Positions 35,655 to 45,477 of a stretch of DNA of 64,000 nucleotides are shown piece by piece; the first letter of the stretch is position 1; each line of letters starts with the position of its first letter. Source of the DNA: Phaeobacter sp. B1627 (GTDB taxonomy: Bacteria > Pseudomonadota > Alphaproteobacteria > Rhodobacterales > Rhodobacteraceae); contig NZ_VCNK01000011.1 of NCBI RefSeq assembly GCF_006265095.1, positions 22,951 through 86,950 of the forward strand, in the 5' to 3' direction. A program made the translations under genes and the position numbers. Below the pieces are notes generated by a model. It had not been told where the DNA came from, ran no database searches, and worked only from the letters and a program-made list of their open reading frames with translations.

Positions 35655-37988
35655 TTGAAGAAACGTTATTTCCGTAGCCTCTTGATGCTTGTCTTCTGGA
35701 TGTCGTTGGCGATGCCCGCTTTGCTGTTGGCGTCCTTGCCTGCCTCTGCAGCGGCGCAGGGGCTGTTGAGCATTGTCGCGGTCCTTCTGGTGTCCGCACT
35801 CAAACCTTTCGCGACCAACACTATCGCACGGTTTTCGCTGATGGCGATCGGGAGCATGATTGTGTTCCGCTACTGGATCTGGCGTCTGACGGTGACCCTG
35901 CCTGATCCTGGGGTTGACCTGTCCTTCACGCTGGCCGTGATATTGTTCGCAACGGAAACCTACTCCATTTTGGTGTTTTTCCTCAACGCGTTCATCACTG
36001 CGGACCCGACATCCAGAGCGCAGCCACCGCAAGTCGATGTGCAGGATCTGCCGACCGTTGACATTCTGGTGCCCTCCTACAATGAGCCCATCGAAATGTT
36101 GAGCGTCACGCTGTCGGCCGCCAAAAACATGATCTATCCGCACGACAAGCGCACGGTGGTTCTCTGTGACGACGGCGGGACCGACCAGCGTTGCGACTCC
36201 GATGACCCGGACATGGCGCAAAACGCGCGCAAACGCCGCAAAGAGCTGCAAGAGCTTTGCGAGCAGCTGGGCGTGAAGTATTCCACACGCGCGCGCAACA
36301 TTCACGCGAAAGCCGGAAACATGAGCGCGGCACTGGAAAACCTGAATGGCGATCTTGTTGTCGTCTTTGATGCCGACCACGTTCCGTCCCGGGATTTCCT
36401 CGCCCGGACAGTGGGTTACTTCGTGAAGGACCCGCAGCTGTTTCTGGTGCAGACACCGCACTTCTTCATAAATGAAGATCCGATCCAGCGTAACCTTGGT
36501 CTGATTTGTCCGCCCGAGAACGAAATGTTCTACAGCATGATCCACAAGGGACTGGACCGTTGGGGAGGTGCATTCTTCTGTGGATCCGCTGCGGTGATCC
36601 GTCGAGCAGCACTCGACAGCGTCGGGGGATTTGCCGGAGAGACGATCACTGAAGACGCAGAAACCGCGCTGGAAATTCATTCCAACGGCTGGCGCAGCTT
36701 GTATCTTGATCGGGCCATGATCGGAGGGCTGCAGCCGGAAAGCTTCAGCTCATTCATTCAGCAGCGCGGCCGTTGGGCCTCTGGCATGATGCAAATGCTG
36801 GTGCTGAAAAACCCCTTGTTCCGCAGTGGGCTGTCCCTGATGCAGCGGCTTTGCTACATCAATTCGATGGCCTTCTGGCTGTTTCCGATGGTCCGTCTGG
36901 TCTACCTCATCGCGCCGCTCGCATATTTGTTCTTTGGCGTCGAAATGTTCGTCGCGACCTTCAATGACGCGATGGTCTACGTGCTCAGCTACATGGCAAT
37001 CAGCTTCCTCGTTCAGAACGCTTTGTTCGCCAAATATCGCTGGCCTCTGATCTCGGAGATCTACGAGGTCGCACAGGCGCCCTATCTCGCAAAAGCCATC
37101 ATACAGACGCTGATCAAACCCCGCGGTGCAAAGTTCAATGTGACGGCGAAGGATGAGACCCTCGTCGACGACCATATTTCCAACATGTATAAACCGCTGT
37201 TGGGCTTGTTCGTCTTGATGGCTGCCGGCGTTGTCGCTCTGGTGATCCGCTGGCAGATCTTTCCGGGCGATCACAGCGTTCTGGCCGTCGTCGGTGCCTG
37301 GGCCGTGTTCAATTTCCTGCTCGTCTCGCTGTCCTTGGCGGCCGTTGCGGAAACCAAGCAACGCCGGACCGCCATTCGGGTCGATACCAAAGCCAGTGCA
37401 GGTCTGCGCTGGGAGGGCTCTGGGGACGAAGACGTGCCGGGCCTGATCGTTGATTGCTCCACGGGTGGCGCGCGCATCCAATTGACCCGTTCCGTGGGCG
37501 GAAGCACCGGCAACCGCTTGCCTGCCGAGGGCGACATGGTGGACCTGACACCCCATTTTCCGGAGGCCCGCCACCTTCAGCGATCGATCAAGGCGGTCGT
37601 GAAAAACGTCAAGCAGGACAATAACGGCCAGGAGCTTGGTGTGTTCTACCTGCCAGAGCAGCCCATCGAAGTCCGGGAGGCGGTTGCCTATTTGATCTTC
37701 GGGTCCAGCGAAAACTGGCTGGATATCCGCCGGGCCAGCCAGGCAAAAAAGGGGCTGATAGCGGGGTTGTTCTACGTTTTCTGGCTGAGCCTGAAACTGC
37801 TGCCGCATACCTGCTTGCGGTTCCTGCGGGAACCTGCGCGCCGGATCAGAGCCGCTGAAAACCCGGAACCCGAAATGCCGCCGGCGCATCTTGTCGCTTT
37901 TGGTGCCGATTTCAAGGAAGACGAATGGCTCCGCCAACACCAGTCCGAAGCCAGGCCCCCTCAAGGCGAACCGAGGGGGGCAGTTTGA
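35655..37988 (+). CDS. bcsA: Cellulose synthase catalytic subunit
   Basis: 777 aa. A family-2 glycosyltransferase between membrane helices, with LCDDGG (Asp172-173), FDADH (Asp239 and Asp241), the catalytic-base TED (332-334) and the acceptor-channel QQRGRW (369-374). A PilZ domain follows the last helices, with RRTAIR as RxxxR and DCSTGG as D/NxSxxG, so cyclic di-GMP should open the gating loop. It polymerises UDP-glucose and extrudes the glucan through its own membrane channel. The stop overlaps the bcsB start by one base (TGATG). Confidence 0.96.
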   Translation: MKKRYFRSLLMLVFWMSLAMPALLLASLPASAAAQGLLSIVAVLLVSALKPFATNTIARFSLMAIGSMIVFRYWIWRLTVTLPDPGVDLSFTLAVILFATETYSILVFFLNAFITADPTSRAQPPQVDVQDLPTVDILVPSYNEPIEMLSVTLSAAKNMIYPHDKRTVVLCDDGGTDQRCDSDDPDMAQNARKRRKELQELCEQLGVKYSTRARNIHAKAGNMSAALENLNGDLVVVFDADHVPSRDFLARTVGYFVKDPQLFLVQTPHFFINEDPIQRNLGLICPPENEMFYSMIHKGLDRWGGAFFCGSAAVIRRAALDSVGGFAGETITEDAETALEIHSNGWRSLYLDRAMIGGLQPESFSSFIQQRGRWASGMMQMLVLKNPLFRSGLSLMQRLCYINSMAFWLFPMVRLVYLIAPLAYLFFGVEMFVATFNDAMVYVLSYMAISFLVQNALFAKYRWPLISEIYEVAQAPYLAKAIIQTLIKPRGAKFNVTAKDETLVDDHISNMYKPLLGLFVLMAAGVVALVIRWQIFPGDHSVLAVVGAWAVFNFLLVSLSLAAVAETKQRRTAIRVDTKASAGLRWEGSGDEDVPGLIVDCSTGGARIQLTRSVGGSTGNRLPAEGDMVDLTPHFPEARHLQRSIKAVVKNVKQDNNGQELGVFYLPEQPIEVREAVAYLIFGSSENWLDIRRASQAKKGLIAGLFYVFWLSLKLLPHTCLRFLREPARRIRAAENPEPEMPPAHLVAFGADFKEDEWLRQHQSEARPPQGEPRGAV

Positions 37989-40330
37989 TGCGGCTTCTCC
38001 GTGCTTTTGCGCCTGTTCTGTTTGTCCTGACGGCGCTGCCAGCTGTGGCACAGGAACTGGAAGAGATCGTTCCGACAGTTCGTCTGACCGCTCCTGAAAG
38101 ACTCAATCAATCCGATGAACCCGAGGCTGCAGCCCCTTTGGACACGACCTCACCGACGGTTGATCTGAGCCCCCTCTCTGCGAACCCGGTTGTGGATCCT
38201 GTTGCGGACCCCATCGGTGTTTCTGTCGATGGAGAGCTGGAAAATATCCCTCCGGCGCCCGTCCTTATTCCGCTGCGTGCCACCCGGTCGCCTTTGAACG
38301 ACACGGTCAAAATCGGCGGTAGCCTACAGACGTCCGGCATATTCCGGTTCACCGGAGAAACAGTCACAAGTGATTTCACAATCACCGTCCCTGATGTCGC
38401 CAGGATACCGACCGATCTCATTCTGTCCTTGCGCTCAAGCATTGATCTGTTGCCCGATCGGTCCCGTTTGCGGGTGTCGATCAATGGGGCCGATGCAGGT
38501 GATATCACGCTCGACAGCTTCAGCGGATTTTCCCGGTTTGTGGTGCCCGCAACGGGGTTGAAAACCGGTACGAACAAGATTCGGCTGACTGTCGAGCAGA
38601 CCCATCGACTGTTTTGCGGGCCTGAGGCCTCTTTCGCCCTGTGGAGCGAAATTGACCTGTCTCAAAGCGGCATCGAGCTCGCGGGGCGCGATGATCTGCA
38701 GGAAAATACCGCCGGATTTCTGGCCGCGATTGAGGCGCAGGTTGCCAGAACCGGTGTGATCGAGGTCCTGACGGACTCGACACCCGATCCGAAATTGACG
38801 CGCCGGGTCCTGGAGCCGCTGCTTGCCCGTCTCTCGCGTGTGCCGCAGGTGAATGTGTCCTCCTTTTATGAGAGCCGGAGCACGCCCCCGCCTTTGGCCC
38901 GGATTGCATTTGTCAACGCGGCAACGCCTCAGGCCGGGTTCCGGCGGGGGGCCGATGGCGCGATCGTTCTTCAGGTGATCTACGGCGAGGGTCAACTGCC
39001 GGACCTGAGTGATATTCTTCCCGCAGCAGAACCCGATCCGTATCTCCCAACCGTGGTTCCGGGCCACCCCAATACCCTGGCCTCGCTCGGAGAGCCCAAT
39101 ATCGTGGGCAATACCCGGTTCTTCATCAAGGATGTCGCGTTTTTTCTGCCACAGGACTGGCTGCTCCTGGCCTCTCAAAAGGCGACATTGAACCTGAATT
39201 ACGGGTTTTCTGCCGATCTGCCTGCCGGTGCGCTGCTGAATGTCAAGGCGAACGGAACATCCATCCAGTTGCTGCCGCTGGACCGCAATGGCGGCGGTAT
39301 CCGACCGCCTCTGCAAATTCGATTCCTGGCCAATCTTCTGCATCCCGGTGTCAACAGCATTACCTTTGAGATGATAGCACCCGGGGATCCACCCGGATTG
39401 CCCTGCGCGCCCCGGGATACGGATCTGCTGGTTATCCTTGCCAGTAGTTCGCTGGATGTGCCGCCCTCCCCCAAGATGCGCAAGTTTGATATGTCTTCCG
39501 CGCTCTACCAGCTCGGTCCCGACAGTCTGGTGCTGCCGCCACAGTTGTTCTCCGAAGACCAAAATCAGGAAGCGACACTTGCCTTCAACGCGACGATCCG
39601 TCCGCTCAAATCCGGAAACCTGCGGCCCCGTCTGCATTTGACAAGCCTCGACAAGATCGCGATGACGCCGTTCCGAAGCGCCGGGCTGACGCGCCAGATG
39701 ATCCTGCGCACCTTGTCCCCTCCGCTGGATGCATCGCTGCTGCAGGCGACGCGGGACAGTGCTCAGGACAATGGGCAAAGCACCGAAGCCTACAGGCTTG
39801 CACAGTCGGACAGCAGCAGAAGCGGGACCGCGAACAGCCCGGCTCCGGCCGCACGCAGCCTCGGCAGTCTCGGCGCGAGCGCGGTTCAGCAGGCCCGGAG
39901 CAAGATCACGGAGTTTATCTTCCCCGGCCAGATCAGCCTCGCGGAATGGATGCAGCACCACGCGGGTGTCGCCATGCTGCTGCAACCCGATCCGATCCGG
40001 CCCAAAGACCTGTGGCTGATCGCAACTCCGGCAATTTCGCCCACGGATCTGGCCCGGAGCGTCAGTCTGCTGCGGCTGCAGGCGCAGGGCAACACCTTGG
40101 GTCAGGTCGCGGTTCTGAGCGCGGACGGTCGCTGGGACAGCTGGTCCGCCAATATCCGGCCCCGCCTTCTGGAGCCGCTGAGGCCGGGTAATTTTCGCAC
40201 GGTGATGGGCAATTACGCATCATGGTCGCCCCTGACGTTCACCGGGTTGATCCTGCTGGCCGCCTTGCTTTCGGTCTTTCCCGCGATCTGGTTCACTCTG
40301 ATGACCAGAAGAGCAGGGAGCAAGGAATGA
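37988..40330 (+). CDS. bcsB: Cellulose synthase periplasmic subunit BcsB
   Basis: 780 aa. Signal peptide ending AVAQ, then two alternating carbohydrate-binding and flavodoxin-like domain pairs (SGIFRFTGETVTSDFTITVP, LSGFSRFVVP-type and AFFLPQDW), and a C-terminal anchor helix (LTFTGLILLAALLSVFPAIWF). It guides the glucan through the periplasm and is required for BcsA activity. The ATG at 37988 follows an AGG-rich stretch inside the end of bcsA. The stop overlaps bcsZ by four bases. Confidence 0.92.
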   Translation: MRLLRAFAPVLFVLTALPAVAQELEEIVPTVRLTAPERLNQSDEPEAAAPLDTTSPTVDLSPLSANPVVDPVADPIGVSVDGELENIPPAPVLIPLRATRSPLNDTVKIGGSLQTSGIFRFTGETVTSDFTITVPDVARIPTDLILSLRSSIDLLPDRSRLRVSINGADAGDITLDSFSGFSRFVVPATGLKTGTNKIRLTVEQTHRLFCGPEASFALWSEIDLSQSGIELAGRDDLQENTAGFLAAIEAQVARTGVIEVLTDSTPDPKLTRRVLEPLLARLSRVPQVNVSSFYESRSTPPPLARIAFVNAATPQAGFRRGADGAIVLQVIYGEGQLPDLSDILPAAEPDPYLPTVVPGHPNTLASLGEPNIVGNTRFFIKDVAFFLPQDWLLLASQKATLNLNYGFSADLPAGALLNVKANGTSIQLLPLDRNGGGIRPPLQIRFLANLLHPGVNSITFEMIAPGDPPGLPCAPRDTDLLVILASSSLDVPPSPKMRKFDMSSALYQLGPDSLVLPPQLFSEDQNQEATLAFNATIRPLKSGNLRPRLHLTSLDKIAMTPFRSAGLTRQMILRTLSPPLDASLLQATRDSAQDNGQSTEAYRLAQSDSSRSGTANSPAPAARSLGSLGASAVQQARSKITEFIFPGQISLAEWMQHHAGVAMLLQPDPIRPKDLWLIATPAISPTDLARSVSLLRLQAQGNTLGQVAVLSADGRWDSWSANIRPRLLEPLRPGNFRTVMGNYASWSPLTFTGLILLAALLSVFPAIWFTLMTRRAGSKE

Positions 40331-41421
40331 ACCGCAGAGACGTTCTGGCCTTGCTGAGTACGGTCCTGACCGGAGCACAGGCTCCGGCTTTTGCACAACC
40401 ATTGTCAGTCCAGTCGATTGCCGGGGTGGTGTCGCCGGATCATCCGCTGCAGGCATCCTGGGAAGTCTGGAAATCGCAATATCTACAGCCGGACGGGCGG
40501 GTTGTTGACGGATATCAGGACAACGCGAGCCATTCCGAGGGGCAGGGATACGGGCTGGCGCTGGCCGCCGCTTTTGGCGATCTTCCGGCTTTTGAGACCA
40601 TCTTTCGCTGGAGCGAGGACCACCTTGCCATCCGTCCGGATGCTTTGCTGGCCTGGCGCTGGTTTCCGGACCAGACGCCCTCTGTCCCCGATACCAACAA
40701 CGCCAGCGACGGCGACCTTTTCTATGCCTGGGCACTGGCGGCAATGGCCGCGCGCCACGACCGTCCGGACTTTGCCGAACGTGCGTTGCAGATTGCTCTG
40801 GATCTGGTCCGGCTTTGCGTTGTGCCGGATCCGGGCGCCGAGGGGCGCTTTCTGTTCCTGCCGGGCGCAGAGGGGTTCAAGCGCGACGGCAGCTATATCA
40901 TCAACCCATCCTACTACATGCCGCGCGCCATGCGCGAACTTGCCGTCATGACCGGCGTAGACGCCCTGGCCCAGGCCGCAGATGATTCCGATTTGCTCTT
41001 TATGGCGATTGCCGAGGCCGGGATGGTGCCAGACTGGATCGAGGTTGGCCCGTCCGGCTGGACCCCGCCGCCAGAGTTGTTTTCGTCCAGGTCAGGGTAC
41101 GAGGCGATCCGCGTTCCGCTTTATGCGGTATGGTCCGGTCTGCCCGCCGCTCCATCGGTCCGTCGTTATATCGCCGCAGTTTCAACGTCCTCCGCGGATG
41201 CCACGGGAGTCGTCTTTGACCGTGAAACGGGAGAGGTTCTGGAAAGCAGCAGCCATCCCGGGTATCGGGCGATCGCTGCCTTGTCGGTCTGTGCGGCAAA
41301 CAGAGATGTCGGCGCGGCGATGCCTGCGTTTTCTCGCGATCAGCCCTACTATCCTGCTACATTGCATTTGATGACCCTTGTCATCCAGTCTGAAAAGTAT
41401 CCCCAATGCGTACCGCTGTGA
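40327..41421 (+). CDS. bcsZ: Periplasmic endoglucanase (GH8) of the cellulose operon
   Basis: 364 aa. Signal peptide (MNRRDVLALLSTVLTGAQAPAFAQ, Tat-like RR), then the GH8 catalytic acid region in NASHSEGQGYGLALAAAFGD and the base region in NNASDGDLFYAWALAAMA. FKRDGSYIINPSYYMPRAM lines the substrate cleft. It trims cellulose chains during export. The ATGA overlap with bcsB and AGGGAGCAAGGA upstream fix the start. Confidence 0.93.
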   Translation: MNRRDVLALLSTVLTGAQAPAFAQPLSVQSIAGVVSPDHPLQASWEVWKSQYLQPDGRVVDGYQDNASHSEGQGYGLALAAAFGDLPAFETIFRWSEDHLAIRPDALLAWRWFPDQTPSVPDTNNASDGDLFYAWALAAMAARHDRPDFAERALQIALDLVRLCVVPDPGAEGRFLFLPGAEGFKRDGSYIINPSYYMPRAMRELAVMTGVDALAQAADDSDLLFMAIAEAGMVPDWIEVGPSGWTPPPELFSSRSGYEAIRVPLYAVWSGLPAAPSVRRYIAAVSTSSADATGVVFDRETGEVLESSSHPGYRAIAALSVCAANRDVGAAMPAFSRDQPYYPATLHLMTLVIQSEKYPQCVPL

Positions 41422-42812
41422 ACACCATCAAACCTGTCGTCCTGCTCCTCGTTCTGCTGAGCGGGGTCTGTCAACCTGCCTCGGCCCAGACCGCAGCAGA
41501 ATCCCCTGGTGCGTCGCAGATCGACAGCGGGACCCCGAATTCCAGCGAGTTGCAGGCGCTTGTCTTTTATCTCCAGCAGCGCAATCAGGTATCGGCAGAA
41601 GCAGAGCTGCGCAGATTGAAAAGCAAATACCCCAATTGGGTTCCGCCGACGGATCTCAATGATCTGTCAGCTACTCAACCCGCCTCGGAAATCGATGCCA
41701 TCTACAAGGCCATCGCCGACAACGAACTGACCCTGGCGCGACGTTTGATGGTGCAGGCCCAATCCGCCTACCCGAACTGGACGCCGCCGCATGATATGAC
41801 CCGTCTGTTGACCCTCGCGGAAGGCCAGATGGCGCTTGATCTGGCATTGGATGCCGGCAATGCCCATGAGGCATTGCAGATCGCGACTTCGATTGACGGG
41901 CTGCTGCAGTGTGACCGCATCAACAATGCCTGGCGCATTGCTGAAATTCAGGGTTCCCAACAGGCCGACAGTGCCGCCTTGACGACCTACCGCGCGATTT
42001 TGAATTCCTGCAACGTGACAACCGATCTGTTTGCAACCATCGAAAAAGCGGATGCGGTCACCTCAAATGAGGAACTTGCCGAGCTGGTCTCGATTGTCGT
42101 TGCCCGGTTTCCAGAAGAGCAGGACACTTTTGTCACTCTGCAGAAACGTCTGCTGGCGGGGCGGGGCGCTCCGGTCGGCAATCTGGCACTGCGGAGCGAA
42201 GGCGGTGAGCGGCTGCGCCCGAGGACGCGGCCGGCGCCGGCCAAACGGACGACTGCACCAGCCCCCGCGTCCGGCCCTGCCGCATCCGCCCCGGTCCGGC
42301 AGACATCAGGCGGCTGCAGGCCGTCAGATGCCTCTTCCCGTTCACCACAGCGGTTGATGGCATATGGGTGGTGCGTCCACAATCTGGATCGCCCGATGGA
42401 GGCGTTGAACGCCTTCAAACGTGCGGAGGCCCAACTGTCCGGGGCATCAAAACGCGACGCCCGTTTCGGCATGTCGCTGGCCTTTCTGAAGCTGAATATG
42501 CCAGACGACGCGGCGCGGATTGCCGCCAACACCCGGTTCACCCGGGAGCAACGGGTGAATGTGGAACGGCAGATTTTGGATCAACGTGGCAACCGGGCCT
42601 ACAAACAGGGCGACTTTGGCAGGGCCATTGCCTATTGGGACGCGTATGAGCAGATCAATGGCCACATGACACGGGAGCAATTGGTGTTGCGGGGCTATGC
42701 CTATTACAACAATGGCAACAAACCAAGGGCGCGTCAGATCTTTCAAAAGCTGCATGATCAACTTGCGACCGGCGAAACCCGCAAGGCGCTTGGCTTGTTT
42801 CACGATGACTAG
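41406..42812 (+). CDS. TPR/HAT-like periplasmic protein of the cellulose operon
   Basis: 468 aa with a signal peptide (VVLLLVLLSGVCQPASAQ). Two similar segments each end in a YPNWxPPxDM/L motif (residues about 75-85 and 117-127), followed by helical repeats, a Pro/Ala/Arg-rich linker at about 265-305, and TPR-like pairs to the end (LMAYGWCVHNLDRPMEALNA, GDFGRAIAYWDAYEQI, LVLRGYAYYNNGNKPRARQI). There is no beta-barrel, so it is only the TPR half of what BcsC supplies in enterobacteria. It overlaps bcsZ by 16 bp and is the last operon gene. The outer-membrane exit for cellulose must be encoded elsewhere or is not needed. Confidence 0.75.
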   Translation: MRTAVNTIKPVVLLLVLLSGVCQPASAQTAAESPGASQIDSGTPNSSELQALVFYLQQRNQVSAEAELRRLKSKYPNWVPPTDLNDLSATQPASEIDAIYKAIADNELTLARRLMVQAQSAYPNWTPPHDMTRLLTLAEGQMALDLALDAGNAHEALQIATSIDGLLQCDRINNAWRIAEIQGSQQADSAALTTYRAILNSCNVTTDLFATIEKADAVTSNEELAELVSIVVARFPEEQDTFVTLQKRLLAGRGAPVGNLALRSEGGERLRPRTRPAPAKRTTAPAPASGPAASAPVRQTSGGCRPSDASSRSPQRLMAYGWCVHNLDRPMEALNAFKRAEAQLSGASKRDARFGMSLAFLKLNMPDDAARIAANTRFTREQRVNVERQILDQRGNRAYKQGDFGRAIAYWDAYEQINGHMTREQLVLRGYAYYNNGNKPRARQIFQKLHDQLATGETRKALGLFHDD

Positions 42813-42934
42813 TCTCAGGACTGCGGCAACCTGCCCGTCCGGGGGTGTATCCGTCCGGGGCGTGATCCGGTTTTAGCTATTCGGGTCATCGGGCCCTTGG
42901 CAGGCGGGCCAGGCGGCGATATCTGCCATGCCCC

Positions 42935-43312
42935 TCATGTCGGCCGTGATCCCCTGACAAAGGCCCGGCTCGAGACCTGAATGGAGTTCTTTGCGGGGTC
43001 TTTTGCATTGGCGAAAGAGTATTCGTCCGCCCGATGAACCCTCCCGAAGTTGAGGCCCTTGGAACGCGCCGTGGCGCAGAAGGCTTCGACATCTTGCACG
43101 TCAAATACCAGTTTCACCAATGCCTGCCCCTCTTTTTGTTTCGAGGCCGCAGGATGCAGGAGAATCGTCAGCCCAGAGGTTTGCGGGGACAATTCGACAA
43201 TGCGATCCGTTTCCGAGCGGATCACCGAAAAGCCGAAAAAACGCGCGTAGAAGTCGGTCATTTGGTCGATTCTATGGGTGTAGATCACGATCCGCCCGAT
43301 TGCCGGTGTCAT
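42935..43312 (-). CDS. VOC-family (glyoxalase/dioxygenase fold) protein
   Basis: 125 aa with two beta-alpha-beta-beta-beta units: IGRIVIYTHRIDQMTDFYARFFGF and ALVKLVFDVQDVEAFCATARSKG, ending in DPAKNSIQVSSR. Metal-site His and Glu candidates are near residue 11 and in IVELS. VOC proteins include isomerases, dioxygenases and resistance proteins; no specific role is clear. ATG at 43312 is 6 nt from AAGGAGGGAC, better than the adjacent ATG at 43315. Confidence 0.8.
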   Translation of the reverse strand: MTPAIGRIVIYTHRIDQMTDFYARFFGFSVIRSETDRIVELSPQTSGLTILLHPAASKQKEGQALVKLVFDVQDVEAFCATARSKGLNFGRVHRADEYSFANAKDPAKNSIQVSSRAFVRGSRPT

Positions 43313-43456
43313 CATGTCCCTCCTTGGGTCGACTTTTCCGCCTTGACTGTATCATGGCTGAGCGCCCGACGTCATGGGTCGCTGCAAAGGGACAGCTTCT
43401 TTCGGTTGTGTGAAACGACCTGTGCGGCATCGAGCGCCGGTTTGACTGCCAGCGAA

Positions 43457-44137
43457 TTATTCTTTTGCCTCACTCAGGGGACTGGGGTTCTCGGGGGGCG
43501 CCACGTCCAGAATATTGAGCGTATTGAAACCGCCGAGAATGGCGTCGACTGCGATCGTCGCCAGAATGATACCCATGACCCGGGAAATCACCGACGCGCC
43601 AGTGTCTCCGATCAGGCGATGGACAAAATGTGCCGCAAGCAGAAGAACGAGCGACAGGACCAGAACGAGCACCAGCAGGGCTGCCGTCGTGGCTTGTTCC
43701 GCGAAAGTATTGGAACTGTTCTCGGTCAGGATGACGATGGCCAGCATCGCTCCGGGTGACGCGATAGAGGGCATTGCCAGTGGAAACACAGCGCCCGAGA
43801 GGTGGTCGCGCTCGGCCTCTGCGATTTCGGTTTGCGGCTTGGAGACCCCAAAGATCATGGACAGCGCAAAGAGGAACAGGATGATCCCTCCGGCAATCTG
43901 GAAAGAGCCGAGCCGCAGGCCGAGCGTTTCCAGTACCACCTGTCCACCGACCAGGAAAGCCAACAGCACCAGAGTCGCGATACCAACCGCGCGCAGGGCG
44001 AACCTGCGGTGCAGATGTGCAGGGACGCTCGCTATGGCAAATAGGTAAACCGGTATCGTTCCCACCGGATCGATCACCACCAAAAGGGTAATGAACTCGC
44101 GCAGGAGAGGCGCCCAGTCGATAGAAAATAGTGTCAT
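43457..44137 (-). CDS. MarC-family integral membrane protein
   Basis: 226 aa with six membrane helices. LLVVIDPVGTIPVYLFAIA, FQIAGGIILFLFALSMIFG, AVFPLAMPSIASPGAMLAIVIL and the closing GVNTLNI-like IAVDAILGGFNTLNI are MarC signatures. Despite the name, no link with multiple antibiotic resistance has held up; the substrate is unknown. ATG at 44137 has GAAAGGG upstream. It is divergent from the AraC regulator. Confidence 0.9.
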   Translation of the reverse strand: MTLFSIDWAPLLREFITLLVVIDPVGTIPVYLFAIASVPAHLHRRFALRAVGIATLVLLAFLVGGQVVLETLGLRLGSFQIAGGIILFLFALSMIFGVSKPQTEIAEAERDHLSGAVFPLAMPSIASPGAMLAIVILTENSSNTFAEQATTAALLVLVLVLSLVLLLAAHFVHRLIGDTGASVISRVMGIILATIAVDAILGGFNTLNILDVAPPENPSPLSEAKE

Positions 44138-44361
44138 TGCACCCTTTCGTCGTGTTCTTTGTCGCGGGGGGCTCACGTCCCGAAGCAATCGGAAAAAGCA
44201 TTCGGTCCACAAGGGGTTCGCAGGCACTATACCTGAATGTTTCAGGCGTCTACAAATGCCTGCCGTACGGAATTGCTGTGTGTCATCACAATTCATTTAC
44301 AAGCTGCGTACAGTGTGCGCCCTGCAGACAGAAACCGCGCCTTTTAAATCGATCGAGGCAA

Positions 44362-45408
44362 GTGGACAGTGCCCTTCGTCACCTGTACGATCCGAGCGCA
44401 GTTTCGCTGAAAGCCCGCCGTCATCGCATCTTGTCCCCGGATCGGCAGATCAGGTGCGTAAGCCATGCCATCAGCCAAGTGGTGTTGTGTGAATTGACGA
44501 GCGAAAGCGGGGGCTCAGCGGTGGGGCTAATTCAGAATTTTCAGGGTGAGACGGTGGGGATCGAGGTCACCGTCCCCGCGAAGTGGCGCTATTGCGAACG
44601 TCTGTTGGGAATCCACTGGCAGGCCAGAAGCCGGGTCGGGGCCCATGGATCCTACTGGTCGGATGTGCCGCGCCTTATGGTGTTTCTCGACGATATGTCC
44701 TGCGTCAAAATATGCGAGGGCTATGATGAGGCAGCCCGGGTCGGACGCTCCGTTCCTCAGGCGTTGTTCGTGCCGGCAGGGCAATCCCTCAGCAGTTATT
44801 TCTGCGAAGAGCTGACCTTTCGTCATCTCGACCTTCATTTCGATGTCAGTTGGCTGCGCCAGTTGCTTGCCCCCTCTCTGGGGGACGATGCCGCCGAGGA
44901 TCTGATCGGCCGGATGATTGGAAGCCATGGATCACCGCAAGTCGAGGCCTTGGCCAAGCTGCTGATTTCCGAAATCTCCCACTCAGCCCATGATGATTTG
45001 TATTTTGAGGCGCTCGCGGGGGCGATGGTGTTCGCCGCTCTGAGGGCGGAATTGCACAGGCCGCCGCAGGGGACGGGGCGGTTGACCGAGAACCAGATGA
45101 TGAAACTCCGGGCTGGCTTTGACAAACGCGGCGCGCACCGAATGTCGATCTCCGAGATGTCGCGGCTGGTCGGGTTGTCAGAGAGCTGGTTCTCGCATGT
45201 GTTCAAGAACACCACCGGCCAGACCCCGCTCCGCTGGCAGAAGGAGCAGCGGATCAACACGGCGCAGCGATTGTTGCGGGATACGGATCTGAGCGTTGCG
45301 GAAATCGCCGCCCGGCTCGGCTTTTCGGACCAGTCGCATTTCACCAAGGTTTTTCGCGGTGTGGCCGGTCATACCCCGGCCAGTTGGCGCAGGCTGCTGG
45401 AGAGATAA
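44362..45408 (+). CDS. AraC-family regulator of siderophore uptake
   Basis: About 348 aa. The N-terminal ligand domain is weakly conserved. The C-terminal tandem helix-turn-helix is clear: SISEMSRLVGLSESWFSHVFKNTTGQTPLRWQ and SVAEIAARLGFSDQSHFTKVFRGVAGHTPASWR. Position 70 bp before the convergent TonB receptor gene and the layout resemble PchR/FpvA-type systems, where the regulator binds the ferri-siderophore. The start is uncertain: GTG at 44362 is taken, since sequence upstream does not look coding although it is open to 44131. Confidence 0.82.
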   Translation: MDSALRHLYDPSAVSLKARRHRILSPDRQIRCVSHAISQVVLCELTSESGGSAVGLIQNFQGETVGIEVTVPAKWRYCERLLGIHWQARSRVGAHGSYWSDVPRLMVFLDDMSCVKICEGYDEAARVGRSVPQALFVPAGQSLSSYFCEELTFRHLDLHFDVSWLRQLLAPSLGDDAAEDLIGRMIGSHGSPQVEALAKLLISEISHSAHDDLYFEALAGAMVFAALRAELHRPPQGTGRLTENQMMKLRAGFDKRGAHRMSISEMSRLVGLSESWFSHVFKNTTGQTPLRWQKEQRINTAQRLLRDTDLSVAEIAARLGFSDQSHFTKVFRGVAGHTPASWRRLLER

Positions 45409-45477
45409 ATCCGGGCGGCCATAAATCGCTGCAGACCCGGCGGGTGCCCGACCGGCTGGCGGTCGGGCAGGGGCGTG

